From assembly GCA_030549495.1 (NCBI GenBank), contig JAUIRK010000875.1, forward strand, positions 268,501 to 332,500: a stretch of 64,000 nt of DNA, read 5' to 3'. A program made the position numbers and the translations under genes. The notes below the pieces were generated by a model, which searched no databases, had not been told where the DNA came from, and saw only the letters and a program-made list of their open reading frames with translations. The DNA comes from Nectonema munidae (taxonomy: Eukaryota; Nematomorpha; Nectonematoida; Nectonematidae). Shown here one piece after another: positions 12,771 through 22,700 of the stretch (the first letter of the stretch is position 1; the number at the start of each line of letters is the position of its first letter).

Positions 12771-13328
12771 GGCTTGTTTGAACGACTTGCTGCCCAATTT
12801 TCGGATACAGCCTATGGCGACCATTGAATCAGAGTAGATCTTTCTGCTGGGCCAGAGGAAATATCTCAGAGTTATTGCTAGAAACTCCAAATCCGCAATA
12901 TGCCAGTCTTGGTGAACCACCTGGCCCTTCGAGGTGACAAATCCGAGGGCTTGCAAGGAGGCGTTGACGTAGGCGGAATCTGCTGGTACGGAGGGGGTGA
13001 CGATGGTTGACATGTTGTTAGGCACGGCGAGCTGGACCAGCTCGCCGTGCTCGGGCGCCTCATCCTAATTATACAGCGCCAAAATGATGCGAAATTTTCC
13101 TCGGAGTGTTGCCCTATAATAGTTGAGGATGCCCATAATCTTCTGGCGCCATCGGAGGGATACTTCGGCGACTCTTTGTGCCAGAAGGAAAGCACAAAGC
13201 GCCCTAAGGAGAACCTCTTTTTTGCCATCCTGGACACCCATCGTTCGCGGACAGTGGTGCAGTTGGGCCCCGAGAAACTTATGAATCCACATTAAGTCGA
13301 AAAAGTGGTGGTGGCCACATTTCACCAA
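12735..13328 (-). mobile_element. Broken retroelement fragment with RT end and RNase H
   Basis: A fossil on the minus strand, related to but diverged from the plus-strand copy next to it. From 13328 downward it holds the end of the RT region and then an RNase H domain (about 13000-12740). It is broken, with few visible disruptions in this part. It overlaps or abuts the other fragment at about 12735-12770, giving an inverted tail-to-tail pair. Confidence 0.7.
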
Positions 13329-13351
13329 TCTTTTGTCTACGCTTTTCCTTC

Positions 13352-13669
13352 ATGCTGTATAAGATGGCAAACGACAACAAAGGCCACGATTTACTGTGGT
13401 TTTTGAGAAGTGTTTCATCTTCCTTGAGCGATAAAAAAGCATGTATTAATATTTTCCTGAGAAAACCTTTCAAAAAAGACAAAGTGAGAGTAGATGAAAG
13501 TGTACGACTTCATGGAAGATCACACTGGCCAAAACAGATGGACAAAGTAAGAAGATGCGCTGTTTCTTCATGTGCAAGGCGAATCAGAGTGATATGTGAA
13601 ACTTGTGATGTGGCTTTATGCATTTACAGTGGACATTTTAAACTCTTCCATACTTCAAAATTGTGCTAA
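13352..13669 (+). pseudogene. C-terminal zinc-ribbon part of a piggyBac-like transposase
   Basis: Open to a TAA at 13667-13669. The C-terminus has CAVSSCARRIRVICETCD followed by VALCIYSGHFKLFHT, matching the piggyBac C-terminal Cys-rich domain (C-x(2-4)-C ... C-x2-C-(D/N)-V-x-L-C ... C/H-F-x-x-Y/F-H). The upstream part (LLWFLRSVSSSLSDKKACI) fits the helical region before it. The N-terminal half of the enzyme is absent here, displaced by the retroelement insertion. It ends ~237 nt before the TTAA right terminus, normal for this family. Confidence 0.75.
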
Positions 13670-14116
13670 TGTTTTTAAGATTAAATAAAATTGTATTATC
13701 GCTTTTATAACATTATCTTTTCTAAATTTGATAGATTGAAAACTTCCTAGCGTGCACATATGTGTACACCCGTTTGTCAAAAAACTAAAAACGGTATTAA
13801 ATTTTACAAAAGAAATTTTGGCTATTGACACCAAATGAGTAATATTACAAAAAAGAGAATTAAGATTTTTTATCTAATTCCATGGTTGGGCATTAATGGG
13901 TTAATACGCGTTGTGCACACATTAAAAAAAGTTTACACTTTATAGGGAACAATTAGGTAAATCATAAGAGCAACACACGAGGGTGATTAGAGACGCATTT
14001 GCCCCCTACTGACATGTATCTATCTTGCCTTTCCCTCCAAAACTACGTTAAGGGTGGAAATAAGAAGAACGAAGTATTTAATTGTACACGAGTTAATGAT
14101 GAATCAAAAATCTTAC
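13670..14116. other. 3' part of the piggyBac-like element and intron edge
   Basis: Contains the GTGCACATATGTGTACAC motif (about 13753-13770) and the TTAA terminus at 13903-13906, then PDZRN3-like intron. No gene. Confidence 0.6.
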
Positions 14117-14218
14117 ATTGGGGGTGAAACGCACAATTTCAAAAAGGAAATTGGTTGCTGTGGTAATTGCGAAAGCCGTGGCAAGAGCCCTTTCTGAGTT
14201 GATTTTTGTGTTGTTTAT
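14117..14218 (-). CDS. PDZRN3-like: PDZRN3-like exon: C-terminal third of the PDZ domain
   Basis: A 102-nt exon with acceptor TTTTTTAG above 14218 and donor GTAAGA below 14117. It has 34 codons, phase 0 at both ends. The peptide starts INNTKINSERALATAF and ends LFEIVRFTPN, which reads as the last beta strands and second helix of a PDZ domain (family pattern: ING..V..REEAVAIL....F.LLI.RP). Joined in phase to the preceding exon it gives ...FDHVIK-INNTK..., the usual G-D-R-I-I-x-I-N-G region, with F-D-H in place of G-D-R. Its 3' partner is the terminal exon at 6112, also phase 0, across an ~8 kb repeat-filled intron. Confidence 0.85.
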
Positions 14219-14279
14219 CTAAAAAATAATTTTTCACTCAATAGAAGTATATATAAACACTTTTTTAAAGGGAACATAC

Positions 14280-14342
14280 TTTAATGACGTGATCAAATGT
14301 TCTAAGGCGTCCATCTTTGTAAGCAATTCCATCTGGTAGGAT
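14280..14342 (-). CDS. PDZRN3-like: PDZRN3-like exon: middle of the PDZ domain
   Basis: A 63-nt exon (21 codons) flanked by acceptor CGACTTAG and donor GTATGT, phase 0 at both ends. The peptide begins ILPDGIAYKDGRLRTFD. It matches the signature of the last PDZ domain of PDZRN3/4, which reads IDPNSIAAKDGRIREGD from memory: the P, I-A-x-K-D-G-R-(L/I)-R positions are all kept. The separating introns are only 61 nt and 67 nt long, so this three-exon cluster is compact inside a gene whose other introns are long. Confidence 0.87.
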
Positions 14343-14409
14343 CTAAGTCGAAAAAAGAATCATAACATTTTGAAGTTACTCTTACTTGAGAACAAAGTGT
14401 GGCACAAAC

Positions 14410-14517
14410 CTCTTTAATGAAGATGATTTGATTGCCGTGATCATCTACTTCTCCGCCTGAGCAATAAAAACTCAGTCCCAATTTTTCGCTACTTTTTGCT
14501 TTCATAAGCGCTATCGT
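14410..14517 (-). CDS. PDZRN3-like: PDZRN3-like exon: N-terminal third of the PDZ domain
   Basis: A 108-nt exon (36 codons), acceptor CTGTTTAG above 14517, donor GTTTGT below 14410, phase 0 at both ends. The peptide begins TIALMKAKSSEKLGLSFYC and ends NQIIFIKE. It carries the PDZ carboxylate-binding loop as KLGLSF (family: DKLGLTV) followed by an acidic loop, then the second beta strand IIFIKE. Joined to the next exon it gives FIKE-ILPDGIA, equivalent to YVSE-IDPNSIA in PDZRN proteins. The GLGF-type loop has Leu at the first glycine-adjacent position, as in the last PDZ of this family. Confidence 0.87.
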
Positions 14518-14858
14518 CTAAACAGAGAAGTCAAGTTGCACAGAATGATTTCGTGGAAAATGCTGATCTAAAAAAGACTTTCCGAAAGTAGCTGCATTCC
14601 GAGTAGGGTTCGTAAAAAACTTACAAAATTGAAACTTTTTGATCAAATGAAAAATTAAAACTCGAGTTTCCCTAACTAACTTTTTACTTCAAAATATTTG
14701 TGGTCTGGCAATAACAAGAGAGACAAAAAAATGAAGTAATCGTATATAAAATATACAGCGCATATGTGATTTTGTCAGATATAAATATATTAAATGTATC
14801 TAACTTTTTTTCATTTCTTTGTACACGGGTGTCACACTGTCACACTGCTTCTCAAGGG

Positions 14859-14862
14859 TTAA
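14859..14862. mobile_element. Solo end of a family-3 TTAA MITE
   Basis: CACACTGCTTCTCAAGGGTTAA, ending here, is the inverted form of the family-3 left end (TTAACCCxTTGAGxAGCAxTGTGxCA). The rest of a copy was not identified to the left. Confidence 0.4.
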
Positions 14863-14939
14863 TGCATTTGATCATATCCAGCCTCCCCTTCCCCTATTAT
14901 ACCTAGAGTCTCGTGACGATGATTTCTTTGTTCAAAAGC

Positions 14940-15045
14940 ATTTGAAGGGAAGTGTGACATCAGTGCCTCAAGAAATAGCTATGAAATTCCATTGAAAAAG
15001 AAAGCACGTGATTAGTCTTCAAGATTCTGGTGCTCAAACGGTTAA
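14940..15045. mobile_element. TTAA MITE, family 3
   Basis: Shares GTGxCATCAGTGCCTCAAGAAAT, CCATTGAAAAAGAAAGCA and TTAGTCTTCAAGATT with copies at 15923 and 27085. The right end is GTGCTCAAACGGTTAA. The left end has decayed. Confidence 0.6.
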
Positions 15046-15922
15046 CTTCGTTTTTTATCAATATACCTTAAGTAAATATGATGATGGCTGAACCATAAAT
15101 TTGCAATAGTCGTGCCACGTGCTATCAAGAGCGTAGCCACAAATTTGAATCAGAGGAGCGAAAAAAATACGCATAACCATATCAAATATTATGCACATGT
15201 ATGCCTAATATCTTTTTTCAGTTGAAATTCGCTTGAATGCTTCATTTTTTAGATTTAAATTGATTAATTTTTATTGATAGTTGTTAAAATCAAATTTGTT
15301 TCTTAATTCGTATCAGGTAAATAGTTATTGAAGATTTGAATAGAAAACTAGGACACTTTATTAGTAGAATCCATAGCAAACATTTTGGAAAAAATTGCCT
15401 TCTCTCAAAAAAAATGTCTTCATTTTTGTATAAACCTTGTAGCATTTTTTCCCATTCATTATTTCATATAGACATGCACGTTTACATTTTGTCGAAAACG
15501 TCTGCTTGTCATTTTAATAAAGTATTTTTATTTAAATCTTTGCTTATTGGTCACATTCTTTCAAAGGACACCTTCGCTTACAATTTATTTGCTTATCAGT
15601 TGACACCTTTGTCAAGTATCTTTTCAATAAATAGTTATTGGTTATAATAACGGTATAACGTGATGCATTCCGCTAAATTACGCCTACCTCTTTGAAGCAG
15701 TCGTTTTCTATCGTTAGCTTTCCTTCTCAACGAGTTTTTATATAATTTAAGCAGAAGTTTTCGGGACACAAAGAAGGGTTACAATAAATTATTTCACAGA
15801 AAAGTCATATGAACAATTATCCCCAGTCCATTAACTAATTGTCGATCTGTGAAATATTAGACTACCCAAGTTAATTTTTGAATTTTCAACGATTCAAGTG
15901 GATTTAACTTAACAAGCGAAAA
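15046..15922. other. AT-rich intronic DNA
   Basis: A weak open frame at 15336-15647 has no domain or plausible composition. At about 15130 GAGCGTAGCCAC resembles an hAT MITE left end. Otherwise nothing. Confidence 0.5.
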
Positions 15923-16052
15923 TTAACACGTTGAGAACCAATGAGACACTGGTGTCTCAAGAAATGAAAATCGTCTGGTTTGAATATAAAAATTTGCATT
16001 GAAAAAGAAAGCAGACGTATAGTCTTTAAAATTTTAGTCCTCAAAGAGTTAG
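15923..16052. mobile_element. TTAA MITE, family 3
   Basis: Starts TTAACACGTTGAGAACCAAT. The interior has ACACTGGTGTCTCAAGAAAT, CATTGAAAAAGAAAGCAGAC and TAGTCTTTAAAATTTTAGTC. The right end, CCTCAAAGAGTTAG, is a decayed inverted copy. Confidence 0.68.
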
Positions 16053-16256
16053 AAATCAATAAACTTTATGGCGAAAAAGTCCTAAGATCAAATGATTCTG
16101 ATTAAAATGAAGGATTCACTTCGATTAAACAAAAAAAGTCATGCAACTAGACAAAAAATAAGAAGCAAAATTAAAGGCATAACAGAGGACGAAATAACAA
16201 ATTGAAAAGAAATTAGGTTTGTGGATGAGTTCGTATGAAATGAATTAATGGCATAC

Positions 16257-16389
16257 CATGAATTTAATGCTGTACAAGCTACTGTTCTGCAAATTGCTAG
16301 AAAATGTTTCGTTCAAGGCATCCACATCAACTTTGCATGGAGAATGCAGTAGGCGCTCTTGACTGTTGCACCTTTCATCCATTACTTTG
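16257..16389 (-). CDS. PDZRN3-like: Likely upstream exon of the PDZRN3-like gene (inter-PDZ linker)
   Basis: On the minus strand an acceptor TTTTTTTAAG is followed by 133 open nt (one leading nt plus 44 codons) and a good donor ATG|GTATGC. The peptide starts KVMDERCNSQERLLHSPC and ends SLYSIKFM, polar and not low-complexity. It ends in phase 0, which fits the phase-0 start of the PDZ exon at 14517, giving SIKFM-TIALMKAK. I do not recognise a domain, so membership rests on strand, spacing (about 1.7 kb), splice sites and phase. An alternative acceptor 5 nt further in is possible. Confidence 0.55.
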
Positions 16390-16963
16390 CTTAAAAAAAT
16401 ACGATCTGTTAGTTAACCCATTTTAGTTCAAGTAGAAAAAAATTATTTTTTAACGGCTAGAATTTTTGTTCTTCGAAAGGAATTAGATGGAAAACCTAAT
16501 TCCATAATAGATAAAAAATTTTTCATCTTCAACACAAACAATAAATAAAAATATATTAAAAATAAAATAAAAAATTCTAATAAATAAATTATGTTGGAAT
16601 CAAAATGCTAAACATCTATTTTAATATATGCTATATCTATTGCACTAACTCTTTTTTCTTCAACAAAAAATGGCGCTATTGATATGACAAAGTTTGAAAT
16701 TGATGGAAGAAGAAGAGCAATGACTTGAAAATTGTTTTGTATTGATTGGAAAAAGCTAAATAAGTTATATTCAAAAAAATTTCTACATAATAAATATTAA
16801 ATAAGCTTAAATAACATTATATTTGCAAAGAAATTGTAGACACAGAGTTAATATAGATAAATAGATTTTGTCTGCATTCTAAATCCTTATAATGTTTGAA
16901 ATAAAGTTAAAAAATTTTATCTTCAAAAAAATAGCATAAGGAGAAAGTTATATTAAAAAAAAC

Positions 16964-17149
16964 CTTTGTAAAGTGAAATCTTGAATCAAATTTTGGGGTT
17001 TTTGTGAATTATTTCTGTCTCCGAAATTGAATGATGGAAACTCCAAATTCATTTTGTAGTTTTGAAACGCACGACTCTCTAAGAGTTCGGAATTAGTTCG
17101 TGGAAGTTTGATGAACTGTGAAGACTTTTTTAAAACTGCTTGCATTTTG
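16964..17149 (-). CDS. Tentative further upstream exon of the same gene
   Basis: Minus-strand open region encoding a polar peptide that includes FIKLPRTNSELLESRAF and ends NLIQDFTLQ, followed by AAAG|GT. The donor (GTTTTTTTT) is weak. Two nt are left over at the exon end, and the exon at 16389 supplies exactly one nt, so the phases agree. The 5' boundary is unclear, with acceptor-like AG in at least two places near 17130-17190. The open frame continues upstream into AT-rich sequence that looks intronic. No domain recognised. Confidence 0.33.
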
Positions 17150-18539
17150 AAGAAACAAGTGAAAATACTTAATTTATGATTTCTAAAATTTAAGCAAAAA
17201 ATTTGTAATATATTGCAATCTTTTTTCATATTTAATGTCGGAAAAAAGGTTTTAAAAGACTCCAAGAATGCATTATTTATTATTCATTATGAACAGAAAA
17301 CATCAGACAAAGTACAAATGCTGGAAGGTCTATAAAATATTTTTGTTTGTTTCCATCAAGAGGTAATGCTTAAGACATATTAATTATACTTATCATCCAA
17401 AGTCATAAAATCGATTGTTTTAACAAATCAAATCCATGTAAAGTTGTATGTTTTACGCTAGCTAAATTCTTTGTATTTATTAAAAAAATGATAGAATGAT
17501 TATATATATGTTGTGTGTCTCATCAGTTGTCTTTCCGTTTTCAGTGATATTGTAATAAGGGGTATAAAGTTTTTTTTGCCTCCCATATAAAACATTTTGT
17601 CAAAAATTCATTGTATCCCACATATTTTATATTGAAAAAATCTAACTTTAAAAAGTGATTTAGAATGAGATATCATTTCAACTCAAATTCTTTCGTTGAA
17701 ATCTGACTTCCATGATGTCTCCAATTGTTGAATGCCCTTGGGAATATCATCAAACTTTCTTTCCAATAAATTCCTAACAACTATCAAATTGGATAAATCT
17801 TCAGAAAGCGTAGAGATGCCAAAATTATGTGCTTAGCATATGAATTTGTAAATATGTATAATTATATACTTTATATGGATCCCGAAACAAACATAGAATC
17901 ACTCGAATTCGAGTTTTTTTTGGGGGAGAGATCAGGTCAGACTGACATCATTTTCATTCTTTCACAGCGAGAAGTTTTTTTTTAAAAAATATATTCAACT
18001 GTAGAAATTCCCTCATTTTACATATTTACATGTGTGTGCTGATTCATAAAAAATTTCCCATAAATATATTATAAAAAACTTCCCATGACAAACGAGTATA
18101 TCAGGTATGTAATTTTCCTCTATCTTTCACTTGCAGCAAAAGTACACTTAATTTTTTTAATTGTGGTTTCTATTGCTGAATAGATGGCGTTAAGTCGTTT
18201 TAACATATTTTTAAGCATTTTAAACTTTGAATAAAATTGTACTTACCGACATTGAAAAACATGATAGCGTTATAAAACATTTCTTTCAACTTTATTTTGT
18301 GTAGAAAGTGCACCAAAAATATAAACTAGTGATATAATTCAATATAAAATATTTCCATGCCTACTACAGACTTGGCGATCAAAAGAGAATAATAGATGTT
18401 AAAGCACAAATACAAGAATGAATGAATGAATGTCTTGTTACTGTGATGTACACACAACAATATTTATACAATCAGTGATGAAAGGACCTTTAAAAAATGA
18501 ATAACACCACTATATACCATTATCATTGATTCGTGGTGA
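17150..18539. other. AT-rich DNA without recognised genes
   Basis: No coding or element signature beyond a (GAAT)n patch near 18417. Confidence 0.5.
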
Positions 18540-18663
18540 CTTGAGCTTTGTTTTTCACGAAAAAACAGCACCAACGAAAAACGTGCAAACGAGGTGAGAA
18601 GAAGGCCTAGAGGGTCTGGCTACGCCATAATGAGAGAATAAGGGGAGGGTGAGTGTACAGCCC

Positions 18664-18673
18664 GCTATTTAAA
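18664..18673 (+). promoter_or_regulatory. Possible TATA-like box
   Basis: CTATTTAAAAG in a locally GC-richer stretch about 100 nt upstream of an ATG-rich open frame. No clear initiator at the usual distance. Confidence 0.25.
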
Positions 18674-18681
18674 AGACTTCA

Positions 18682-19163
18682 TTGTGTTGCCCCAAGAAAG
18701 AGACGCCTCGCTTTGAGCTCAGTCAGCAATCCTGCCTGCCTCAATCAAGTGGGGTTGTGATGATGGAGTCGTATGGCACAATGGATAGTTTGATTAAGAA
18801 GATGAGAAAGAAAAAGGTACTGAAAATGATGCTACTTCTTCTCTTACAAAGCATGTCAAAGCAGTGGCGTATCCAAGGGGCGGGCCTCATGGGCCTAGGC
18901 CCCCCTATGAAAAATGGCTTCGAAAATTACCCTTACATGTATAAAAATAAATTTAAAATATAAAAACATAGGTATTTAGTGATTCTAAAAGACATAATAC
19001 AGCTGTCGTATTCTCTGAAGACTTTTAGCAAAATTGCAAAAAATTTAAGTAGATTTCGGCCCCCCTATAAGAAATTTCTGAATCCGCCACTGTGTCAAAG
19101 CACCTCAAATTAACCCATTTGATTCCAGAAAAACTAGACGACATTAAAAGTAAATTAAGATAA
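18682..19163 (+). pseudogene. Open frame interrupted by an hAT MITE; possible first exon
   Basis: An open frame from ATG at 18682 (a second start, ATGATG, near 18760) runs into the MITE at 18862. Ignoring the 231-nt MITE and one 8-nt target duplication, the same frame continues LKLTHLIPEKLDDIKSKLR to a TAA at 19161-19163. So the pre-insertion frame was longer than the present one, which now ends inside the MITE at 18963. An AAAAAG|GTACTG donor-like site near 18817 is an alternative exon end. No domain recognised; the segment is Lys- and Leu-rich. It may be a small gene, a first exon or chance. Confidence 0.3.
18862..19092. mobile_element. hAT MITE with intact 8-bp TSD TGTCAAAG
   Basis: Starts CAGTGGCGTATCC and ends GAATCCGCCACTG (inverted). 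Perfect duplications TGTCAAAG lie at 18854-18861 and 19093-19100. The interior carries GGGCCTAGGCCCCCCT and GGCCCCCCTAT near the two sides. Confidence 0.92.
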
Positions 19164-19210
19164 GAGTGGACAATTGTTTATAAAAGGAATTAATTTATTG
19201 CTTTGAAATA

Positions 19211-19636
19211 CCGTAAACACTCGCATTTAATCCTCACTTTTTTACTCGAATTAATGGACTAAAAACGGGGTGTCGGTTATCTACGTAAATAGAATTTAGC
19301 GCAAGAAAAAAATGTTGGATGAAATAGAAAAGTGTGTCAATGAAAATACGCAAAAGCATATGGTATACCACGAGCATATAGATTAATGATAATTTGAAAA
19401 CAGTTTTTCATTTCCATTTAATATACAAGCAGTTAGGGGCGGATTATCCACGCGTACTACGGGTTCCTCGTCAAAATCCCGGAAAACTAAAGTTACTGCT
19501 ACCTTAGTTTTCAAGGATTTTGGTAGCGCTTATTTTAGTTTTCGGGGATTTCGACTAGATACCCATACTGAATATAATGGATTATAATTGGGATGCGGAT
19601 TATGAAAGCTAGCGAACTAGACACGAGTGTTTACGG
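19211..19636. mobile_element. Tigger/pogo-like MITE with TA ends and inner inverted repeat
   Basis: Begins CCGTAAACACTCG and ends CGAGTGTTTACGG, flanked by TA at 19209-19210 and 19637-19638. Inside, CGTCAAAATCCCGGAAAACT (about 19471) and AGTTTTCGGGGATTTCGACT (about 19538) form a second inverted repeat that may be a nested element. Confidence 0.72.
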
Positions 19637-19638
19637 TA

Positions 19639-21441
19639 CCTTAGCAATTAATAAAATGATACATTTTATGTGTATAAAAGAAATTAAGAACACCCATAAA
19701 AAAGGATTGGATGGGAGAGGCAATTTAAATGCTCTGCAGAGTTTGTCCCAAAAATGGACAGAAATTTTTGATGATTTTTATAAAAAAAAAAGAGTAAATA
19801 CTTCAAAGCGAAACTACAACAAGAAATGAATGGACTCAAATGAGATGATAAAATATTACTTTGCAAAAACGTGAGGAAATGAGGAAGGAGCCGTGTGAAA
19901 CTGAATCCCCGTCTTGATGCAGCATCACAATTCACTTGTGGCGATAAATGTTGTGTTTGCTATATGTGCGTGCGTGTGCGTGTGCGTGTGTATTAGCGTT
20001 ATCACAGCTTATTCGAGTTTCATTATATTCAAACGAACATTTGTTAAGAAGTTCTTTTGCTTCAAGGTTTCGCAAAGATAGCATCATTTTTTCACAACAA
20101 GTAGGAGGAATTAGAGGAGATTTAACGCGATATAAAATCAATTTAAAGAAATAATATCAAATTTGAAATCCTCACACTTTATTCCTACCCTTTTATTGTT
20201 CTCCGCATCCTTCATTGTTTGCGAAGTTTGTTGAAAAATATAGTATTCTTTTTTGCCAATACAACAACAACACGACTTTTCTTTTATAATTTAGTTACTT
20301 GTTGAGTACTGATAAAATTTGTTCATGATGATGAGAATTTAAATATGGATCAGATTGCTCATTTTATCATCCTTTAGGGAAGATAATCATGGTTTGATGA
20401 TAAAATGTTTAACTACAAATCGAGCACGTTCATTGAAGATAGGTTTTTAATGTATGTGTAAACGAAGGCTAATACTTTGAAGTAAAAGTGCACCCAAAAT
20501 AGTACAGCATAGTAAGAAAGAATTATAGAATTTTTTTATTTATTTGTAAAAAATCCTAATAGTGAAATGATAAACCAATAAGATCAATTACACCGCCTAA
20601 CATAACAATAGTTGAATTAACATGGTCGAGAAATGAACCACAAAATGAAAAATGGCCACCTAACTTTACATTTTCATTAGGAATACGCTTCAAAGTATTC
20701 TAAGGAAAACTAAAAAAATAATAAAAGTATAATAGCTTGATCAAGTGGTATCATAAAATCCGATTCACTATTTTTGTATAAGCAATCGAGTTGTTAAACT
20801 TCAAATCACGTCAAAAATTAAGCAAATGTGTACCATGTTTTCTCTTGATAAACTTTTTGAATTGTAAACGGCGCCTTCATTCCCCTTTTACCAAGAAATA
20901 ATACTCGTTTTGAGATGATTTATTTATTTTTAATATAATCTAATAAAAACAAAATTTCATAATTTATTATAAATATAACATTTTTGAATATTTAATAAAA
21001 ATTATTAAACAATAAAAAAATAATTCTAATCTCTATTTCATACTTTAATTTGGATTCTTGATTCCATTTAAGTTGATAGAGCTCTTAAAATTTTCCTTCT
21101 ATATAACAAAAATGATTTATCGCACATTCTCCTATTCTGAGTACAAATCCTTAATTCAGAAAAATAAGTGGTGTTCGAGCTGAGATTTAAAATTAGAAAA
21201 AAGTTGACTTGTATTGAAATGTGGACTAAATCAATTTCCTTTTTTCTTCCTTTTTTTGTTTGTTATTATACAATCCTTATTTGCTAAGAAAAAAAATTTG
21301 GCCATCCGAATTCAATTCAGTTGAGAAACGCTGCTCTAATTGAAGGTAACATGTATTTCAATTTTCATTCAATCTGGATACGAACAAATTGTATTAGAAA
21401 TAATATGTTAGTAAAATTTAGAAAAATCAATGATTTGGAGG
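19639..21441. other. AT-rich DNA; no firm gene
   Basis: Minus-strand open frame at about 20141-19990 contains LRNLEAKELLNKCSFEYNET, with a Cys spacing faintly like a TRAF-type finger, but no good splice donor. A CGTGTG repeat is at about 19969-19990. Nothing else. Confidence 0.4.
21317..21340. mobile_element. One-ended hAT-like terminus
   Basis: CAGTTGAGAAACGCTGCTCT is a typical hAT right-end sequence; the left partner was not found. Confidence 0.35.
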
Positions 21442-21590
21442 AGGCGTGAGTGAGGCTCGTTAGATACTGGATTTCGATAACTCAAAGTCTTGCGCTCGAT
21501 TCTGCATCAAGTCTACTTTCCTCATAGTTCAATACAAGTAATGCAATTGTGCCTTCTCGATGAAAACACCCCACGGTACATTTACCTTAT
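21442..21590 (+). repeat. tRNA-derived SINE, copy 1
   Basis: Homologous to 57539-57680. It starts GGCGTGAGT, has an A-box-like TTAGATACTGG and decayed B box CGCTCGATTCTGC, then a shared body CAATTGTGCCTTCTCGATGA and AAAACACCCCACGGTACATT. Confidence 0.75.
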
Positions 21591-21792
21591 TATAATTGTA
21601 AGCTGTGCTCCTAAAGCAGATATAAAAGACCGCACATATGGCCGATCGTTATTGAAATTCTGACTGACTGAGACCTCTTTGTTGTTTAAAAAGTGTGACA
21701 AAAAATAAATGCTCTGAACAACTAACCAAATAATTGTCAAACTAAATGATCCAACTGACTAAGTTATCAATTTTAAATATGAAAAATATTCT

Positions 21793-21872
21793 TTAAAACC
21801 CGACGAGCGAAATAATCAGACGATATCTAATGCAAAGCAGACCATTTGTATTAAAAAGCATTAATAAACTCA
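21793..21872. mobile_element. Truncated TTAA MITE, family 2
   Basis: ATAATCAGACGATATCTAAT and AAAAAGCATTAATAA match 4212-4349. The right part is missing. Confidence 0.6.
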
Positions 21873-22189
21873 GTTCATCTTATATTTATAACGGCGAAAC
21901 TAGGGTTGCTATTCTTCAAAAAATTTATTTGGGTGTGGTGTTCCTCAAAGTCTCATAAAAAATCTCTGGAAGAGAATCGCATGAACATACTGCATACAAT
22001 AAAACTTGGAATAAGCGCAAACTTACTTCAAAAGAGAACCTAAAGCTAAAGGAAGACGACGTGAAATGCTTTCAAATTTGAATGATCCTGGCAAAAATGG
22101 TCTTGATTGATTCAACTCTTTGAATCGTTTGTCGTGGTCGTGAATGGAAAAAAATTGTTCTACAAGTAGCACTTTTTACGCTCTTGAAA

Positions 22190-22375
22190 CTTTTCTTAAT
22201 AAAGGCGGGGCGAGGGGGAGGAGAAAAATGGCGCCGCCTTCATATTTATGCTGATTCCATAGCAGCACTTATAAATCATCTCTTTTGTAAAACGGTTTCT
22301 AGTTTGCGAGCAATTGAGCACGTACGAAAAGCTATCAGCCAGTGCACAGGTTTAAAAGCCCATATAGCGAAATAG
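22190..22375 (+). other. Unclassified open segment
   Basis: Encodes HIYADSIAALINHLFCKT and a following helical-looking stretch up to TAG. The YADSxAAL pattern slightly recalls an RNase H DS motif, but nothing else supports this. Confidence 0.2.
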
Positions 22376-22617
22376 CCCGAAACAAATCACAAAGGGGTAG
22401 AACTGGTATACTTCACTTTACCAATCAAGGTAGGTGTCTAACGTTGTGTGTGTGTGTGTGTTTTTGTGTATGTGAAATATAGAATAAGGCTTTATCATCT
22501 ATAATAGTAGATATAGGATACTCACCAAGAAATTGTTTTTAAATGGAAGGTCGCATCTTCACCAAGAGAAAAAATATAAATTGAAAAAAAACAAAAGAAG
22601 CATTACTGCCACTCTAG

Positions 22618-22700
22618 GAAAGTAATTCATCTAACTTGCGTGGAGACCTCTTTAAGTGCGTGTTTTGATTTCAAAGATTGGTCCAGGTATCGGTATCCTG
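22618..22700 (+). CDS. Candidate internal exon
   Basis: Acceptor CTGCCACTCTAG and strong donor G|GTAAGA enclose 83 nt: one leading nt, 27 codons and one trailing nt. The peptide includes CVETSLSACFDFKDWSRYRY, which is Cys-containing and not low-complexity. No neighbouring exon or domain was recognised, so it could be chance. Confidence 0.22.

Larger units (their letters stand above)
10779..13906 (+). mobile_element. piggyBac-like element, core replaced by a retroelement insertion
   Basis: The right end is GCATTAATGGGTTAA at 13892-13906, the same type of TTAACCCATTAA terminus as the small MITEs. The body has an N-terminal open segment (11297-11530) and, 1.8 kb later, a C-terminal Cys-rich segment (13352-13669) typical of piggyBac transposases, both plus-strand. 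The motif TG(T/C)(G/C)CACATATGTGTAC occurs near both sides (about 10786 and 13753) and doubled in a palindrome at 11131-11181, as expected of subterminal transposase-binding repeats. The left terminus is not certain; 10779 is the first shared motif. The catalytic core is not visible. GC-rich retroelement pieces occupy about 11578-13328. Confidence 0.65.

Noticed and set aside
19932-20141. Minus-strand TRAF-finger-like Cys peptide as an upstream PDZRN3-like exon
   Set aside because: Only a faint pattern, and no acceptable donor before the CA-rich repeat.
22190-22375. RNase H-like YADSxAAL motif
   Set aside because: A single short motif without the other RNase H blocks or a neighbouring RT.
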